Shown piece after piece: positions 36,000 to 43,397 of a DNA stretch of 64,000 nucleotides. The DNA comes from Lawsonibacter asaccharolyticus. GTDB taxonomy: Bacteria > Bacillota > Clostridia > Oscillospirales > Oscillospiraceae. Below the pieces are notes generated by a model. It saw only the letters and a list, made by a program, of their open reading frames with translations, was not told the DNA's origin and did no database searches. The stretch spans positions 3,038,001-3,102,000 of the forward strand of contig BFBT01000001.1 in the NCBI GenBank assembly GCA_003112755.1, read 5' to 3'. The position numbers were made by a program, and so were the translations under genes. Position 1 is the first letter of the stretch. Each line of letters begins with the position of its first letter.

Positions 36000-36660
36000 A
36001 ACGGGTGGCCTGCACTGACCCTATAAGGGTCTAGTATTGGCCGCGCCTCAAGGCGCGGTGAAACGGTCTGCCGACCGCATTCTCTTACGAGCGGCCCCAC
36101 CAAGTGGGGCTGCTCTTACTTGCTCTTATTAACCGGCTCACCCGTAAACGGGTCATAGTATTCTTTGATTGTGAGCTGGTCGCTTATTTTGTCTTCCTGG
36201 AGCTGATTTCGGATATACTCCGCAATGGCTTTTTTGTTTCTTCCCACCGTATCCACGTAATATCCCTTACACCAGAACTGTCGATTTCCATACTTATACT
36301 TCAAATTCGCATGTCGATCGAATATCATCAGTGAACTTTTTCCTTTGAGATATCCCATAAACTGTGATACACTATACTTCGGTGGTATACTTACGAGCAT
36401 ATGGATATGATCCGGACAAGCCTCTGCCTCTATGATTTCCACACCTTTATACTCGCACAGTTTCCGAATAATCACCCCGATATCCGATCGAATCTGCCCA
36501 TATATCACTTGTCTTCGATATTTTGGGGCGAAGACTATATGATACTTACAGTTCCATTTTGTGTGGGCCAAGCTGTCTGTTTCTTCTTTTTTCTTTATCA
36601 CTGATATTCCTCCTTCGTTTTTGAGATGCGGTCGGCCAACCACTCTCATTCTACCGAAGT
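35985..36660 (-). mobile_element. IS200/IS605-type insertion sequence (ends approximate)
   Basis: tnpA is flanked by stem-loops: CCACCCG/CGGGTGG (35990-36005), GACCCT/AGGGTC (36018-36032), CGCGCC/GGCGCG (36038-36053) and GCCCCAC/GTGGGGC (36095-36111). Such hairpins are what Y1 transposases bind. No tnpB is present. Exact ends cannot be set without comparison. Confidence 0.65.
36116..36601 (-). CDS. tnpA: IS200/IS605 family transposase TnpA (Y1 type)
   Basis: The 161-aa Y1 HUH transposase has KYHIVFAPKYRRQVIYG, the His-hydrophobic-His motif CPDHIHMLVSIPP, and the C-terminal helix with the catalytic Tyr (IAEYIRNQL). It cuts single-stranded DNA and moves by peel-and-paste. GTG 36601 follows AAGGAGG; the longer upstream reading is not needed for the family. 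Confidence 0.9.
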   Translation of the reverse strand: MIKKKEETDSLAHTKWNCKYHIVFAPKYRRQVIYGQIRSDIGVIIRKLCEYKGVEIIEAEACPDHIHMLVSIPPKYSVSQFMGYLKGKSSLMIFDRHANLKYKYGNRQFWCKGYYVDTVGRNKKAIAEYIRNQLQEDKISDQLTIKEYYDPFTGEPVNKSK

Positions 36661-36778
36661 CTGCAAATAAAAAGTCAATAGGGAAATAAAGCAAAATTGA
36701 GGAGAGAAAAAGGCCATGCCAAAAGCGGCCAGCAGGTAAAGGACGCTGGCCGGATGGTCAGGTATGTAACAGTGCACA

Positions 36779-37192
36779 TTACTTCTGAGGCAGAATAATC
36801 GTTGCTTTAGAGAAGTTGTTCCAGTCAAGGCACTGCCCACAGCGGTCACAATAGGACTGGTATTCCCGTTCCATAGTCCTTCTACATTGCGGGCAAACAG
36901 GAAAACCCGTCACGCCAGAGAGGTATCGAAAGCAGCGGATGTGTGTAACTGGCATCGGTTCGCGGAAGGCCATCTCTCTCCAGAACTCTGAGGGGATCAA
37001 CAGGTCATTTGGCGTCAGTTCAAAGCCAACGCAGAGTTTTTCCAGCGTCAGGATCGTGGGCGCAGTCTTGCCTCTGGCAATGTCGCCAAAGTACCTGGAA
37101 CTGAGGTCACATCGTTCCGAGGCAGCTTCATAGCTGAGCTTTTGAGTATCACATAATTTGAGGACGGAGGTGGATAAATTGTCTAAAAACAT
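36779..37192 (-). CDS. HTH regulator with C-terminal zinc ribbon
   Basis: The 137-aa protein has an XRE-type HTH (LSYEAASERCDLSSRYFGD) and a C-terminal double-Cys ribbon (VCPQCRRTMEREYQSYCDRCGQC). No partner is obvious; the gene sits between two insertion sequences. The ribosome site is weak. Confidence 0.75.
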   Translation of the reverse strand: MFLDNLSTSVLKLCDTQKLSYEAASERCDLSSRYFGDIARGKTAPTILTLEKLCVGFELTPNDLLIPSEFWREMAFREPMPVTHIRCFRYLSGVTGFPVCPQCRRTMEREYQSYCDRCGQCLDWNNFSKATIILPQK

Positions 37193-37269
37193 CTTAATCG
37201 CTCTCTTTCTGTCATAAGATGCTTTTAGCGTATGGGCAATATGGTTCTGCTACAAGGAAGGATACTTCC

Positions 37270-38481
37270 TTAATTTTCCTCCAGAGATGCCAGATATTCT
37301 TTTACTCTGCCATAATAGATGCGCAGGAACTTGTTGGCGCCGGCTGTCATGTAAACCAGATAGGGTTTGCCCTCGGCTCGTTTCTTGTCCATGAAACGGT
37401 ATACCGGGTCATCCTGGGGCTGTGTTTTCAGTAGGCAGTCCATAACCAGGAATAAGGCGCGGCGCAGCTCCGGCGGCCCGCTTTTGGAAACCCTTGTGCT
37501 CTTAGCCTCGTGAGTGCCGGACTGGTCAGCGCCAGGGTCAACGCCCGCAAAAGCGGTAATGGCGTTTCGGTGGGTAAACCGGGCCACATCCCCAAGCTCC
37601 GCCATAAGCTGAGGGCCGAGAGAATCGCCTACACCGTGCATGGCCATGACCACAGGGTATTCCGGGAGCTGGGCTGCCAGGGCCTGCATTTCAGCCTTGA
37701 GCCGTTCCAGAGAGGCAGAGACGGCGTTCAGCGCATCAATGGCCTGCCGGACCATGGTTTTGGTCAGAGCGTCCTTGGGGAGCATGGCAATCAGGTCCTG
37801 TGCTCCGGTGTGGACCTCAACGGCTTTGCTCTGGCTGAAGTTGTAGCCATGCCGTTTACACCACTTACGGTAACGCTCGGCAAAGGCAGTGAGGCTCATG
37901 TTTCGCACACAGTCCACATGCCAAAAGGCCGTGGCAAAGTCCACCCACTTCTGGCTGCCGTCCTCACGGACAGGGCTGTCAAATAGGGCGTTGACGCCGG
38001 GATAGGTCTGGTCAAGAAGGGCGATGAGGTTGTTTTTCATCATCGTCTTAGTCTTAGCGTATAGACTCTGCTGCCGGTTCAGCGTTTTCAGTTGCATTCG
38101 AATCGTATCCATGGGTGTATGTTGGCGCAATTCTGCCCAGTTGTCAAGCCCATAGCGGGCAATCTTCCGGGCATCTGCCTTGTCTGTTTTCACTTTTCGC
38201 AGGGTGTTGTTCCCGTAGTCTTTGATAAGCTTCGGATTGACTGCGCTGACAAAGACGCCCTCCTCATGAAGAAAACGGGCTACCGGCTCATAGTACCGTC
38301 CGGTATGCTCCATGACTACTCGTGTCTCACCGTCCAGGCTTTTCAAGTAGTCTGCCAGCTCCTTGAGTTCACTGCCGGTGTGACCAATAGAAAATGGTTT
38401 TGCTACCACTTCTCCAAAAGGGCGGAGAACGGATACCATGCTCTTTCCTTTGGAAACATCGATCCCTGCCACATTGTTCAT
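37270..38481 (-). CDS. IS110 family transposase
   Basis: The 403-aa protein has the IS110 layout: an N-terminal RuvC-like DEDD domain (GIDVSKGKSMV, VVMEHTGRYYEP, NPKLIKDY, KTDKADARKIARYG) and a C-terminal transposase_20 domain with GVGDSLGPQLMAELGD, ITAFAGVDPGADQSG and the catalytic Ser in VSKSGPPELRRALF. It appears intact. ATG 38481 follows GAGGAG. IS110 enzymes are guided by a bridge RNA from the element's non-coding end. Confidence 0.94.
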   Translation of the reverse strand: MNNVAGIDVSKGKSMVSVLRPFGEVVAKPFSIGHTGSELKELADYLKSLDGETRVVMEHTGRYYEPVARFLHEEGVFVSAVNPKLIKDYGNNTLRKVKTDKADARKIARYGLDNWAELRQHTPMDTIRMQLKTLNRQQSLYAKTKTMMKNNLIALLDQTYPGVNALFDSPVREDGSQKWVDFATAFWHVDCVRNMSLTAFAERYRKWCKRHGYNFSQSKAVEVHTGAQDLIAMLPKDALTKTMVRQAIDALNAVSASLERLKAEMQALAAQLPEYPVVMAMHGVGDSLGPQLMAELGDVARFTHRNAITAFAGVDPGADQSGTHEAKSTRVSKSGPPELRRALFLVMDCLLKTQPQDDPVYRFMDKKRAEGKPYLVYMTAGANKFLRIYYGRVKEYLASLEEN

Positions 38482-38733
38482 ATTGATCGCTCCTCATCAT
38501 GGATTTGTTTTGGCGACCAGCCATTCCACCATTGCCGATCCAATCTATTTGATGACACGGGCGCACCAAGGAGGTGGCTCAACCTGCATAAATCGAACGC
38601 TGCGAATGAGAGGCCGGCTGACGGACTTCGTCACGGACGCGCTGGTCCTTGGAGGTATACATCAGGCCAAGACTCTCTCATTCTAACAGCTTAGGCAACG
38701 ATGCGGAAAAAGACACGGCTGGCTGCCGTGCCT
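38482..38733 (-). ncRNA. Candidate IS110 bridge-RNA region (non-coding left end)
   Basis: About 250 bp upstream of the IS110 gene carry no credible ORF. IS110-group elements place a structured bridge RNA here. Short inverted repeats are visible (CTGACGGACTTCGTCACG near 38619; CGGCTGGCTGCCG near 38716). The boundaries are a guess and no loop-target match was tested. Confidence 0.4.
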
Positions 38734-38833
38734 TCAACCGTAAATACATTGTAATAGGAGGTTTATCTTTTCTACGTATAGGCATACCCTTTTGGGAGCC
38801 ACGGGCATAGCCCGTGGTTGCCGTTTTACAATA
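38734..38833. other. Gap with IS-end-like hairpin
   Basis: Contains GCCACGGGC-ATA-GCCCGTGG at 38798-38817, similar in style to IS200/IS605 ends; no gene is seen. Confidence 0.4.
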
Positions 38834-38868
38834 CAAAAAAAGATTCGCCTTAACCGGCGAATCTTTTT
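38834..38868. terminator. Terminator of the resolvase gene
   Basis: AGATTCGCC (38841-38849) pairs with GGCGAATCT (38856-38864); T-runs on both strands. The resolvase stop codon is in the loop. Confidence 0.85.
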
Positions 38869-39404
38869 GCTTTCCGATAAAATGTGCTGGGTGACAAGTT
38901 CAGCTTTCTCATAGCTTCTGCTGCTGTCAGCTCTCCTGCCTGCCACCGCCGTATAACTATGTCCAGACCTGGCGGCTCAATGGGTTTTCGCCCCTTGTAT
39001 CGGCCCTGACCTTTTGCAGCCGCAATTCCCTCCCGCTGCCGCTGGAGGATGTATTCCCGTTCCAGTTCTGCCACCGCACCAAAGACGGTCAGCATAAACT
39101 TTCCTGTGGGCGTCGTAGTGTCGATCGCCTCCTTCTGGGATATGAATTCCACTCCTTTACCCGTAAGGCGCTCTACTAATTCGAGCAGGTCGCGGGTGTT
39201 CCGAGCAAACCGGCTGATCGACTCGACAATAACGGTATCCCCCTTTCGCACATATTCCATCATTTTCTGCAGTTCCGGTCTCTGTGCATTTTTCCCACTG
39301 GCCCGGTCAATGTAGAGCTCATCCACCCCCAGGCGTTCCATCAGAATCTCCTGGCGAATCGTATTCTGCTCTTGTGTGCTCACTCTGATATAGCCGATTC
39401 TCAT
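38850..39404 (-). CDS. Small serine recombinase (resolvase/invertase type)
   Basis: The 184-aa protein has the catalytic serine in IGYIRVSTQEQN, ESISRFARNTRDLLELV, and a C-terminal HTH (LTAAEAMRKLNLSPSTFYRKAK). It is of the Hin/Pin/TnpR size. It could resolve or invert DNA in the element; no partner sites were found. It is too short to be the element's integrase. ATG 39404 follows GAAAGGA. Confidence 0.9.
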   Translation of the reverse strand: MRIGYIRVSTQEQNTIRQEILMERLGVDELYIDRASGKNAQRPELQKMMEYVRKGDTVIVESISRFARNTRDLLELVERLTGKGVEFISQKEAIDTTTPTGKFMLTVFGAVAELEREYILQRQREGIAAAKGQGRYKGRKPIEPPGLDIVIRRWQAGELTAAEAMRKLNLSPSTFYRKAKRFAG

Positions 39405-39421
39405 CGTTCAATTCCTTTCTC

Positions 39422-39450
39422 TTGTCAAATGTACAGTTCCTTGGTATACT
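39422..39450 (+). promoter_or_regulatory. Promoter of the MntA-HepT pair
   Basis: TTGTCA (39422-39427), 17-bp spacer, TATACT (39445-39450). Confidence 0.75.
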
Positions 39451-39497
39451 AAAATTAATAAAGTTTGTACAGAATCTTGTTTCGGGAGGTGGCTATC

Positions 39498-39794
39498 ATG
39501 GCGGTTCGCACGCTATCTGAGATCCAGGATATCGTTTCCCGCTTAGCCAGACAATACGGTGCGAAGCGGATCTATCTATTTGGCTCTTACGCCCGCGGAG
39601 ATATGAATGAGGACAGCGATATCGATCTCCGTATTGATAAGGGCGCAATCCAAGGGTTGCAGCTAGCAGGTCTTCTCCTTGATCTGGAAGACTCTCTTGG
39701 CGTGTCCGTTGACTTGATTCCGACCACCAGTTTGGAGCCCCATTTTTTGGAGTCCATTCACAACGATGAGGTGCTGCTATATGAAGCCTCTTGA
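39498..39794 (+). CDS. Minimal nucleotidyltransferase antitoxin, MntA-like
   Basis: The 98-aa protein has the MNT signature LFGSYARGDMNEDSDIDL with both metal-binding Asp residues. In characterised MntA-HepT systems the nucleotidyltransferase adds AMP to the HepT toxin and silences it. ATG 39498 has GGGAGGT upstream. It overlaps the HepT gene by 14 bp. Confidence 0.9.
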   Translation: MAVRTLSEIQDIVSRLARQYGAKRIYLFGSYARGDMNEDSDIDLRIDKGAIQGLQLAGLLLDLEDSLGVSVDLIPTTSLEPHFLESIHNDEVLLYEAS

Positions 39795-40143
39795 TCGTGA
39801 CATCCACATCCTGGAGCATATTGTCTCCTATTGTCAGCAGATTGAGGAAACGGTTGCCCGTTTTGGCAATGACGGCTCCATTTTTTCTTCAGATCCTATT
39901 TATCGAAACGCAGCCGCTCTCTGTATCCTACAGATTGGGGAACTGGTAGGAAAATTGAGTGAGGAATTTCAATCTCAGCATTCTTCGATTCCCTGGCGTC
40001 AAATCAAAGCCATGCGGAATATTGTCGCACATAGTTATGGTACCGTAGATCCAGAAACTACTTGGGAGATCATTCAATATGACATTCCAAAGTTAAAGGA
40101 ATATTGTGCTTCCCTCTTAGATACTCCTACAGAAAAAACCTGA
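39781..40143 (+). CDS. HepT-like (DUF86) toxin
   Basis: The 120-aa helical protein carries the HEPN RNase motif R-x4-6-H in MRNIVAHSYGTVD, including the Tyr that MntA modifies in known systems. It probably cleaves RNA when not modified. It is coupled to the antitoxin gene and closed by hairpin terminators. Confidence 0.9.
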   Translation: MKPLDRDIHILEHIVSYCQQIEETVARFGNDGSIFSSDPIYRNAAALCILQIGELVGKLSEEFQSQHSSIPWRQIKAMRNIVAHSYGTVDPETTWEIIQYDIPKLKEYCASLLDTPTEKT

Positions 40144-40151
40144 ACAGTTCT

Positions 40152-40207
40152 CAAAAGGATCGGTTCCCAAATTGGCACATGCCAAATCTCGGAAACCGAC
40201 CCTTTTG
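40152..40207. terminator. Hairpin after the toxin-antitoxin operon
   Basis: CAAAAGG-A-TCGGTTCC pairs imperfectly with GGAAACCGACCCTTTTG, with an inner TTGGCA-CAT-GCCAA hairpin. Confidence 0.65.
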
Positions 40208-40215
40208 AAATACAT

Positions 40216-40258
40216 AAACCGTGTGCTACTAGGGTATGCCCTATTGGCACACGGTTTT
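40216..40258. terminator. Terminator of the DUF3846 operon
   Basis: AAACCGTGTGC (40216-40226) pairs with GCACACGGTTT (40247-40257), inner AGGG/CCCT stem. Confidence 0.75.
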
Positions 40259-40261
40259 GGT

Positions 40262-40621
40262 TTATTCAGGTAGGATCAGCAGACTTCCGCTGATGTTCAG
40301 GAACTGCTCTGGTCGCTGGAAGATGCTCATATATCTCTGAATCTGTTCCTCAGTCAGGGAAGCAAGGCTGTCCCCGGCCAGTCCGCACACAAAGAAAGGG
40401 CCGGCGATCATATCATAGACCGTCCCATCTTCCGTTCGCAGGGCTCGATTCAGGGGCAGCTTCAGCAGCTTTCCTTCCTCGTGACACACAAGGGCGGCAG
40501 AATCCTGAAAGGGATAAACTGCTTGGATTGGGCCGCCCACCACCTGCTGTATTGCCTTCAGACCCTGTGAGATTTCTCTTACAGAGGGCACTTTTCCTGG
40601 CTCCACCACTAGAATTTTCAT
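40262..40621 (-). CDS. DUF3846 domain protein
   Basis: The 119-aa protein (MKILVVEPGKVPSVREI, then GGPIQAVYPF and AGPFFVCGL) matches the DUF3846 pattern found on phages and integrative elements of Firmicutes; function unknown. ATG 40621 lies 10 bp after the upstream stop; an in-frame ATG at 40651 has a better ribosome site (GGAGGA) and would overlap the previous gene. Confidence 0.78.
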   Translation of the reverse strand: MKILVVEPGKVPSVREISQGLKAIQQVVGGPIQAVYPFQDSAALVCHEEGKLLKLPLNRALRTEDGTVYDMIAGPFFVCGLAGDSLASLTEEQIQRYMSIFQRPEQFLNISGSLLILPE

Positions 40622-40631
40622 GCGCTTTTTC

Positions 40632-41567
40632 TCACCATAATTCTCTGCCATATAGAGCATCCTCCAACTCTTCGGGCGTAAATCCTTCCTGGTACAGCTG
40701 ATCAATGTCCTCCGGTGTGTATCCAAAGGCGGCAGCCACTGACTTGATTTCCTCCAGGTAAGGGTCCGCTTCTTCCGTCTTTTCTCCAAACCTGCGCCAA
40801 CTGCTGTACGGATACCATCCCGGCCATCGCCAGGAGGAAAACAATTTACTGTCGTCAAACTCTCCGTAGGAGATATGTCCGTCCTCATCGATTTTCAAAA
40901 TCCCTCCGCTCTGAATTGAGACCGGCATCGGTTTTCCAAACGGCAGACGCAGACGCCGCAGCACCCGGTTCAGAATCTCCTCAGTAGACGCATACAGGTA
41001 AAGTCCCACACTTGGGTAGTGGTAGAGACACATGGGGTTGTCCCCCTTGATGAAGTACAGCTCATTCTTAGGCCCCAGCAGCGTGACGGTGTAGGAGCCC
41101 TCCAGCTGTTCAGCCATCCACCGGAGGCTGTCAAATTTCAGCGCTCCCTCCCGCTCCAGGAGCTGGACCGCCACATAGCTGTCCGTCTCTATCCTGGTCC
41201 TGGGCAGCCGCAGCTTTTTCCGCAGCGACCGGTCGTTCTGGATCACCCCGTTGTGGGCCAGAGCAAAGGGGCCCTCCTTGACACGGCCCAGAAATGGGTG
41301 GTTGTTGTAGTTACGTTTTTCACTTCCCTGGGTAGTCATGCGGGTGTGCCCCATCACCACCCAGGCATCCCCGGGAATCCTCCAATGCATGGCATGGGCG
41401 GGCCGTGGACGCTTGTAGATGTGGAGCTGTCCCCGGCTGTGGTAGGCGATTCCGGTGGCATCCGTTCCCCGTACCTCGCAAGCTGTGGAGAGAATGGTGA
41501 GAATCCGGTTTCTCTCCCCTTTGGACAGGCTGTGGCCGTAGTCGATCAGACCGAATAGGCAGCACAT
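40632..41567 (-). CDS. Class II glutamine amidotransferase-like protein
   Basis: The 311-aa protein begins MCCLFGLIDYG: Cys at position 2 is the N-terminal nucleophile of Ntn-type glutaminases. Further motifs are RGTDATGIAY, HTRMTTQG, NNHPF, LAHNGVIQND and DSYVAVQLLE, as in GlmS/PurF-type domains. It has no attached synthetase domain, so the ammonia or glutamyl product probably serves a partner; the amidoligase gene directly upstream (overlap of start with stop region) is the obvious candidate. Confidence 0.85.
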   Translation of the reverse strand: MCCLFGLIDYGHSLSKGERNRILTILSTACEVRGTDATGIAYHSRGQLHIYKRPRPAHAMHWRIPGDAWVVMGHTRMTTQGSEKRNYNNHPFLGRVKEGPFALAHNGVIQNDRSLRKKLRLPRTRIETDSYVAVQLLEREGALKFDSLRWMAEQLEGSYTVTLLGPKNELYFIKGDNPMCLYHYPSVGLYLYASTEEILNRVLRRLRLPFGKPMPVSIQSGGILKIDEDGHISYGEFDDSKLFSSWRWPGWYPYSSWRRFGEKTEEADPYLEEIKSVAAAFGYTPEDIDQLYQEGFTPEELEDALYGRELW

Positions 41568-41568
41568 G

Positions 41569-42684
41569 TTACAGCTCCTCCTCTCCATTTACCGGCTCAT
41601 TCACATATAGGCGGCGTTCTTTCAAATACTGCACCAACTCCGGGGTCTGACAGCCAGAGACAAAAGTGGTCCAGGACATAGCCTTCAGCTCCTCGTCAGA
41701 CAGAAAAATCGCCACATCGCAGATTCGTTCAATGAGCTGCAATGTGGCGATCAAGGTGTTGTATTTTAAGGTACCCCGGAAAATCCGAAACTCGATGGTA
41801 CTGTCGTTCTGGAGATTGACACAGGTATAGCGGCTTCCATTGGCCCCCTTCTTGGCGTGGTCCAGGATGTCCTTGGGATATTCTTTGTAGCCGTATCGGG
41901 CCGCCCAGTGCTCCAGCTGGCGCGGTGTCCGGCGGCTGAACTTCAGCAGTTCCTCCCAGTGCTTCTCAAAGAAGTAGAGCACCCGGGCAATGGCGCTATC
42001 CTGCTCCTGATGGGTCTCACCGAAGGCGGCGCGGCTCACATGGACATGGAGCCCGCAGGTCCCGACCTGATGGCTCCGGTACCCCATGGAGACCGCCTCC
42101 CGCAGGATCTCACTCCAGGGCATGTTCTTCTGGTGGAACTCCAGGGCCATGGGATGGGTCACGATCTCAAATCCGTCATTCAAAGAGCCGTCGTGCTTAC
42201 AGTAGACCAGTTCCCGATCCCCGTTGGCCAAGTCCAGAATCTCCTGGGCATTCTCGCTGCACTCTCCCGCTCCATCAATCTCCAGCTCCACCCCAAAATA
42301 ACGGGGGCCTTTGCCGTAAAAGATCGGGTCAGGCTTGTAGTAGTAATCCTGGATAGCCTTGTGGTCAGCGGAGCGGGAGTAACAGTCGCGGCACAGGGGC
42401 TCCTCGTTGCCCACATCGTCCCAGGCGTAGAAGACGCGGGCGTTAGGAATCAGCGCTCCACAGCGGGTGCAGTTGGTATAGAGCCGCTCATAGCAGCTTT
42501 GGCAGAGGGGCGTATCGGAGTCACCGGCGTTGTTGTCGCTCCAGATTCGTTCTCCGCAGACGGAACAGGTTTCCGTCTCTTGCTCCAGGCAGTCCGGGCA
42601 GAGGTCCTGGTCGTCGAACTCCCGCCGCTGGTCCAGATCGTACTCACCGCCGCAGACGACACATGTAAAAGTTTCTCCTGTCAT
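41569..42684 (-). CDS. Amidoligase family protein with N-terminal zinc-ribbon region
   Basis: The 371-aa protein opens with four Cys pairs (CVVCGGEYD, CPDCLEQ, CSVCGERIW, CQSCYERLYTNCTRCG, CRDC), then the amidoligase_2 core: RYFGVELEIDG, DGSLNDGFEIVTHPM, GTCGLHVHVSRAAFG and TIEFRIFRGTL. This is a glutamine-synthetase-like COOH-NH2 ligase; the family is predicted to form peptide-like amide bonds. Neighbouring GATase II supports a joint pathway. ATG 42684 follows AGGAGG. Confidence 0.88.
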   Translation of the reverse strand: MTGETFTCVVCGGEYDLDQRREFDDQDLCPDCLEQETETCSVCGERIWSDNNAGDSDTPLCQSCYERLYTNCTRCGALIPNARVFYAWDDVGNEEPLCRDCYSRSADHKAIQDYYYKPDPIFYGKGPRYFGVELEIDGAGECSENAQEILDLANGDRELVYCKHDGSLNDGFEIVTHPMALEFHQKNMPWSEILREAVSMGYRSHQVGTCGLHVHVSRAAFGETHQEQDSAIARVLYFFEKHWEELLKFSRRTPRQLEHWAARYGYKEYPKDILDHAKKGANGSRYTCVNLQNDSTIEFRIFRGTLKYNTLIATLQLIERICDVAIFLSDEELKAMSWTTFVSGCQTPELVQYLKERRLYVNEPVNGEEEL

Positions 42685-42803
42685 GGTTCTTCGTCCTCCT
42701 GCTTGATCACATAGTCGATGGCCGCGCACAGCAGGGCTGCCGCAGCCGCCAGAAGAACCCCGAGCAGTTTCTCTCGGGCCTCCTGGCGGTCATCCTGATT
42801 CAC
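42681..42803 (-). CDS. Small single-pass membrane protein
   Basis: A 40-aa product from GTG 42803: charged start (NQDDRQEAREK), hydrophobic helix (LLGVLLAAAAALLCAAI) and acidic tail. Its GTG overlaps the stop of the next small ORF upstream (GTGA) and its own stop overlaps the amidoligase ATG, so it fits a coupled operon. Function unknown. Confidence 0.55.
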   Translation of the reverse strand: MNQDDRQEAREKLLGVLLAAAAALLCAAIDYVIKQEDEEP

Positions 42804-42889
42804 CCCACGGTGGTGCAGACTTGCCGGAACAGTTGATTCACCAGTTCCACGATGACGGCGCGAATGACGGATAAAAGCGTTTTCAGCAT
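42800..42889 (-). CDS. Very short hydrophobic peptide (29 aa)
   Basis: ATG 42889 follows a strong AAAGGAGAGG site. The peptide (MLKTLLSVIRAVIVELVNQL...) is amphipathic/hydrophobic, like small holin-like or toxin-like peptides. It is the first ORF of the amidoligase operon. The good ribosome site and overlap with the next ORF are the only support. Confidence 0.5.
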   Translation of the reverse strand: MLKTLLSVIRAVIVELVNQLFRQVCTTVG

Positions 42890-42918
42890 GGTTTCCCTCT
42901 CCTTTCCAACGTAAAATG

Positions 42919-42972
42919 AAAAAAGCCGGAAGCTGTGATCGAGGCGTAAACCTCAGCAGTTTCCGGCTTTCT
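42919..42972. terminator. Bidirectional hairpin upstream of the amidoligase operon
   Basis: AAAGCCGGAA pairs with TTCCGGCTTT around an inner GAGG/CCTC stem; A-run left, T-run right. Confidence 0.65.
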
Positions 42973-43053
42973 ATTGAAATGATATATTTTTGAAGGGGAC
43001 AGGAAAAGCAAACAGGGTGCAACAGGGGAATAATACAAAAAGGGGGAATTCAT

Positions 43054-43266
43054 ATGTACCGTGATTCACTCGACTACGCCCAGGACCGGTTCACAAACGT
43101 CCTGGAATCCTGCGCCGTCCTTACTCCGGCTGAAGTAATGGAAGTTCTTGGAATTTGGAAAAATAGTGTCTATACACTCTTGAATTCCGGGAAGCTCCGT
43201 GGATTTCGGATTGGAAGAAGCTGGAGGATTTCAGCAGAGGCACTGGAGGAATTCATTGCAAAATAA
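43054..43266 (+). CDS. Excisionase-like DNA-binding protein (MerR/HTH_17 type)
   Basis: The 70-aa protein has the Xis-type winged helix: LTPAEVMEVLGIWKNSVYTL, GKLRGFRIGRSWRI, ALEEF. Such proteins direct integrases toward excision or act as regulators on mobile elements. ATG follows GGGGGAA. Its position in the middle of the element, convergent with the 715-aa gene, does not show which recombinase it serves. Confidence 0.8.
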   Translation: MYRDSLDYAQDRFTNVLESCAVLTPAEVMEVLGIWKNSVYTLLNSGKLRGFRIGRSWRISAEALEEFIAK

Positions 43267-43351
43267 ATCGCTAAATCGACTGATATTTTTAAAAAATATT
43301 ATTTAATAGATTTAGTGCGTATAATCAGTCTCGTTTCAACCACCTTTATCA

Positions 43352-43397
43352 AAAAAACGCGCCGGCATTCTCTTCAGGAAGTGCCGGCGCGTTTTTT
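43352..43397. terminator. Strong bidirectional terminator
   Basis: A 16-bp perfect stem AAAAAACGCGCCGGCA / TGCCGGCGCGTTTTTT. Confidence 0.92.

Noticed and set aside
38850..39404. Small serine recombinase as the integrase of the cotJC element
   Set aside because: It is resolvase-sized and lacks the recombinase and zinc-ribbon domains; the 518-aa enzyme fits the att architecture.
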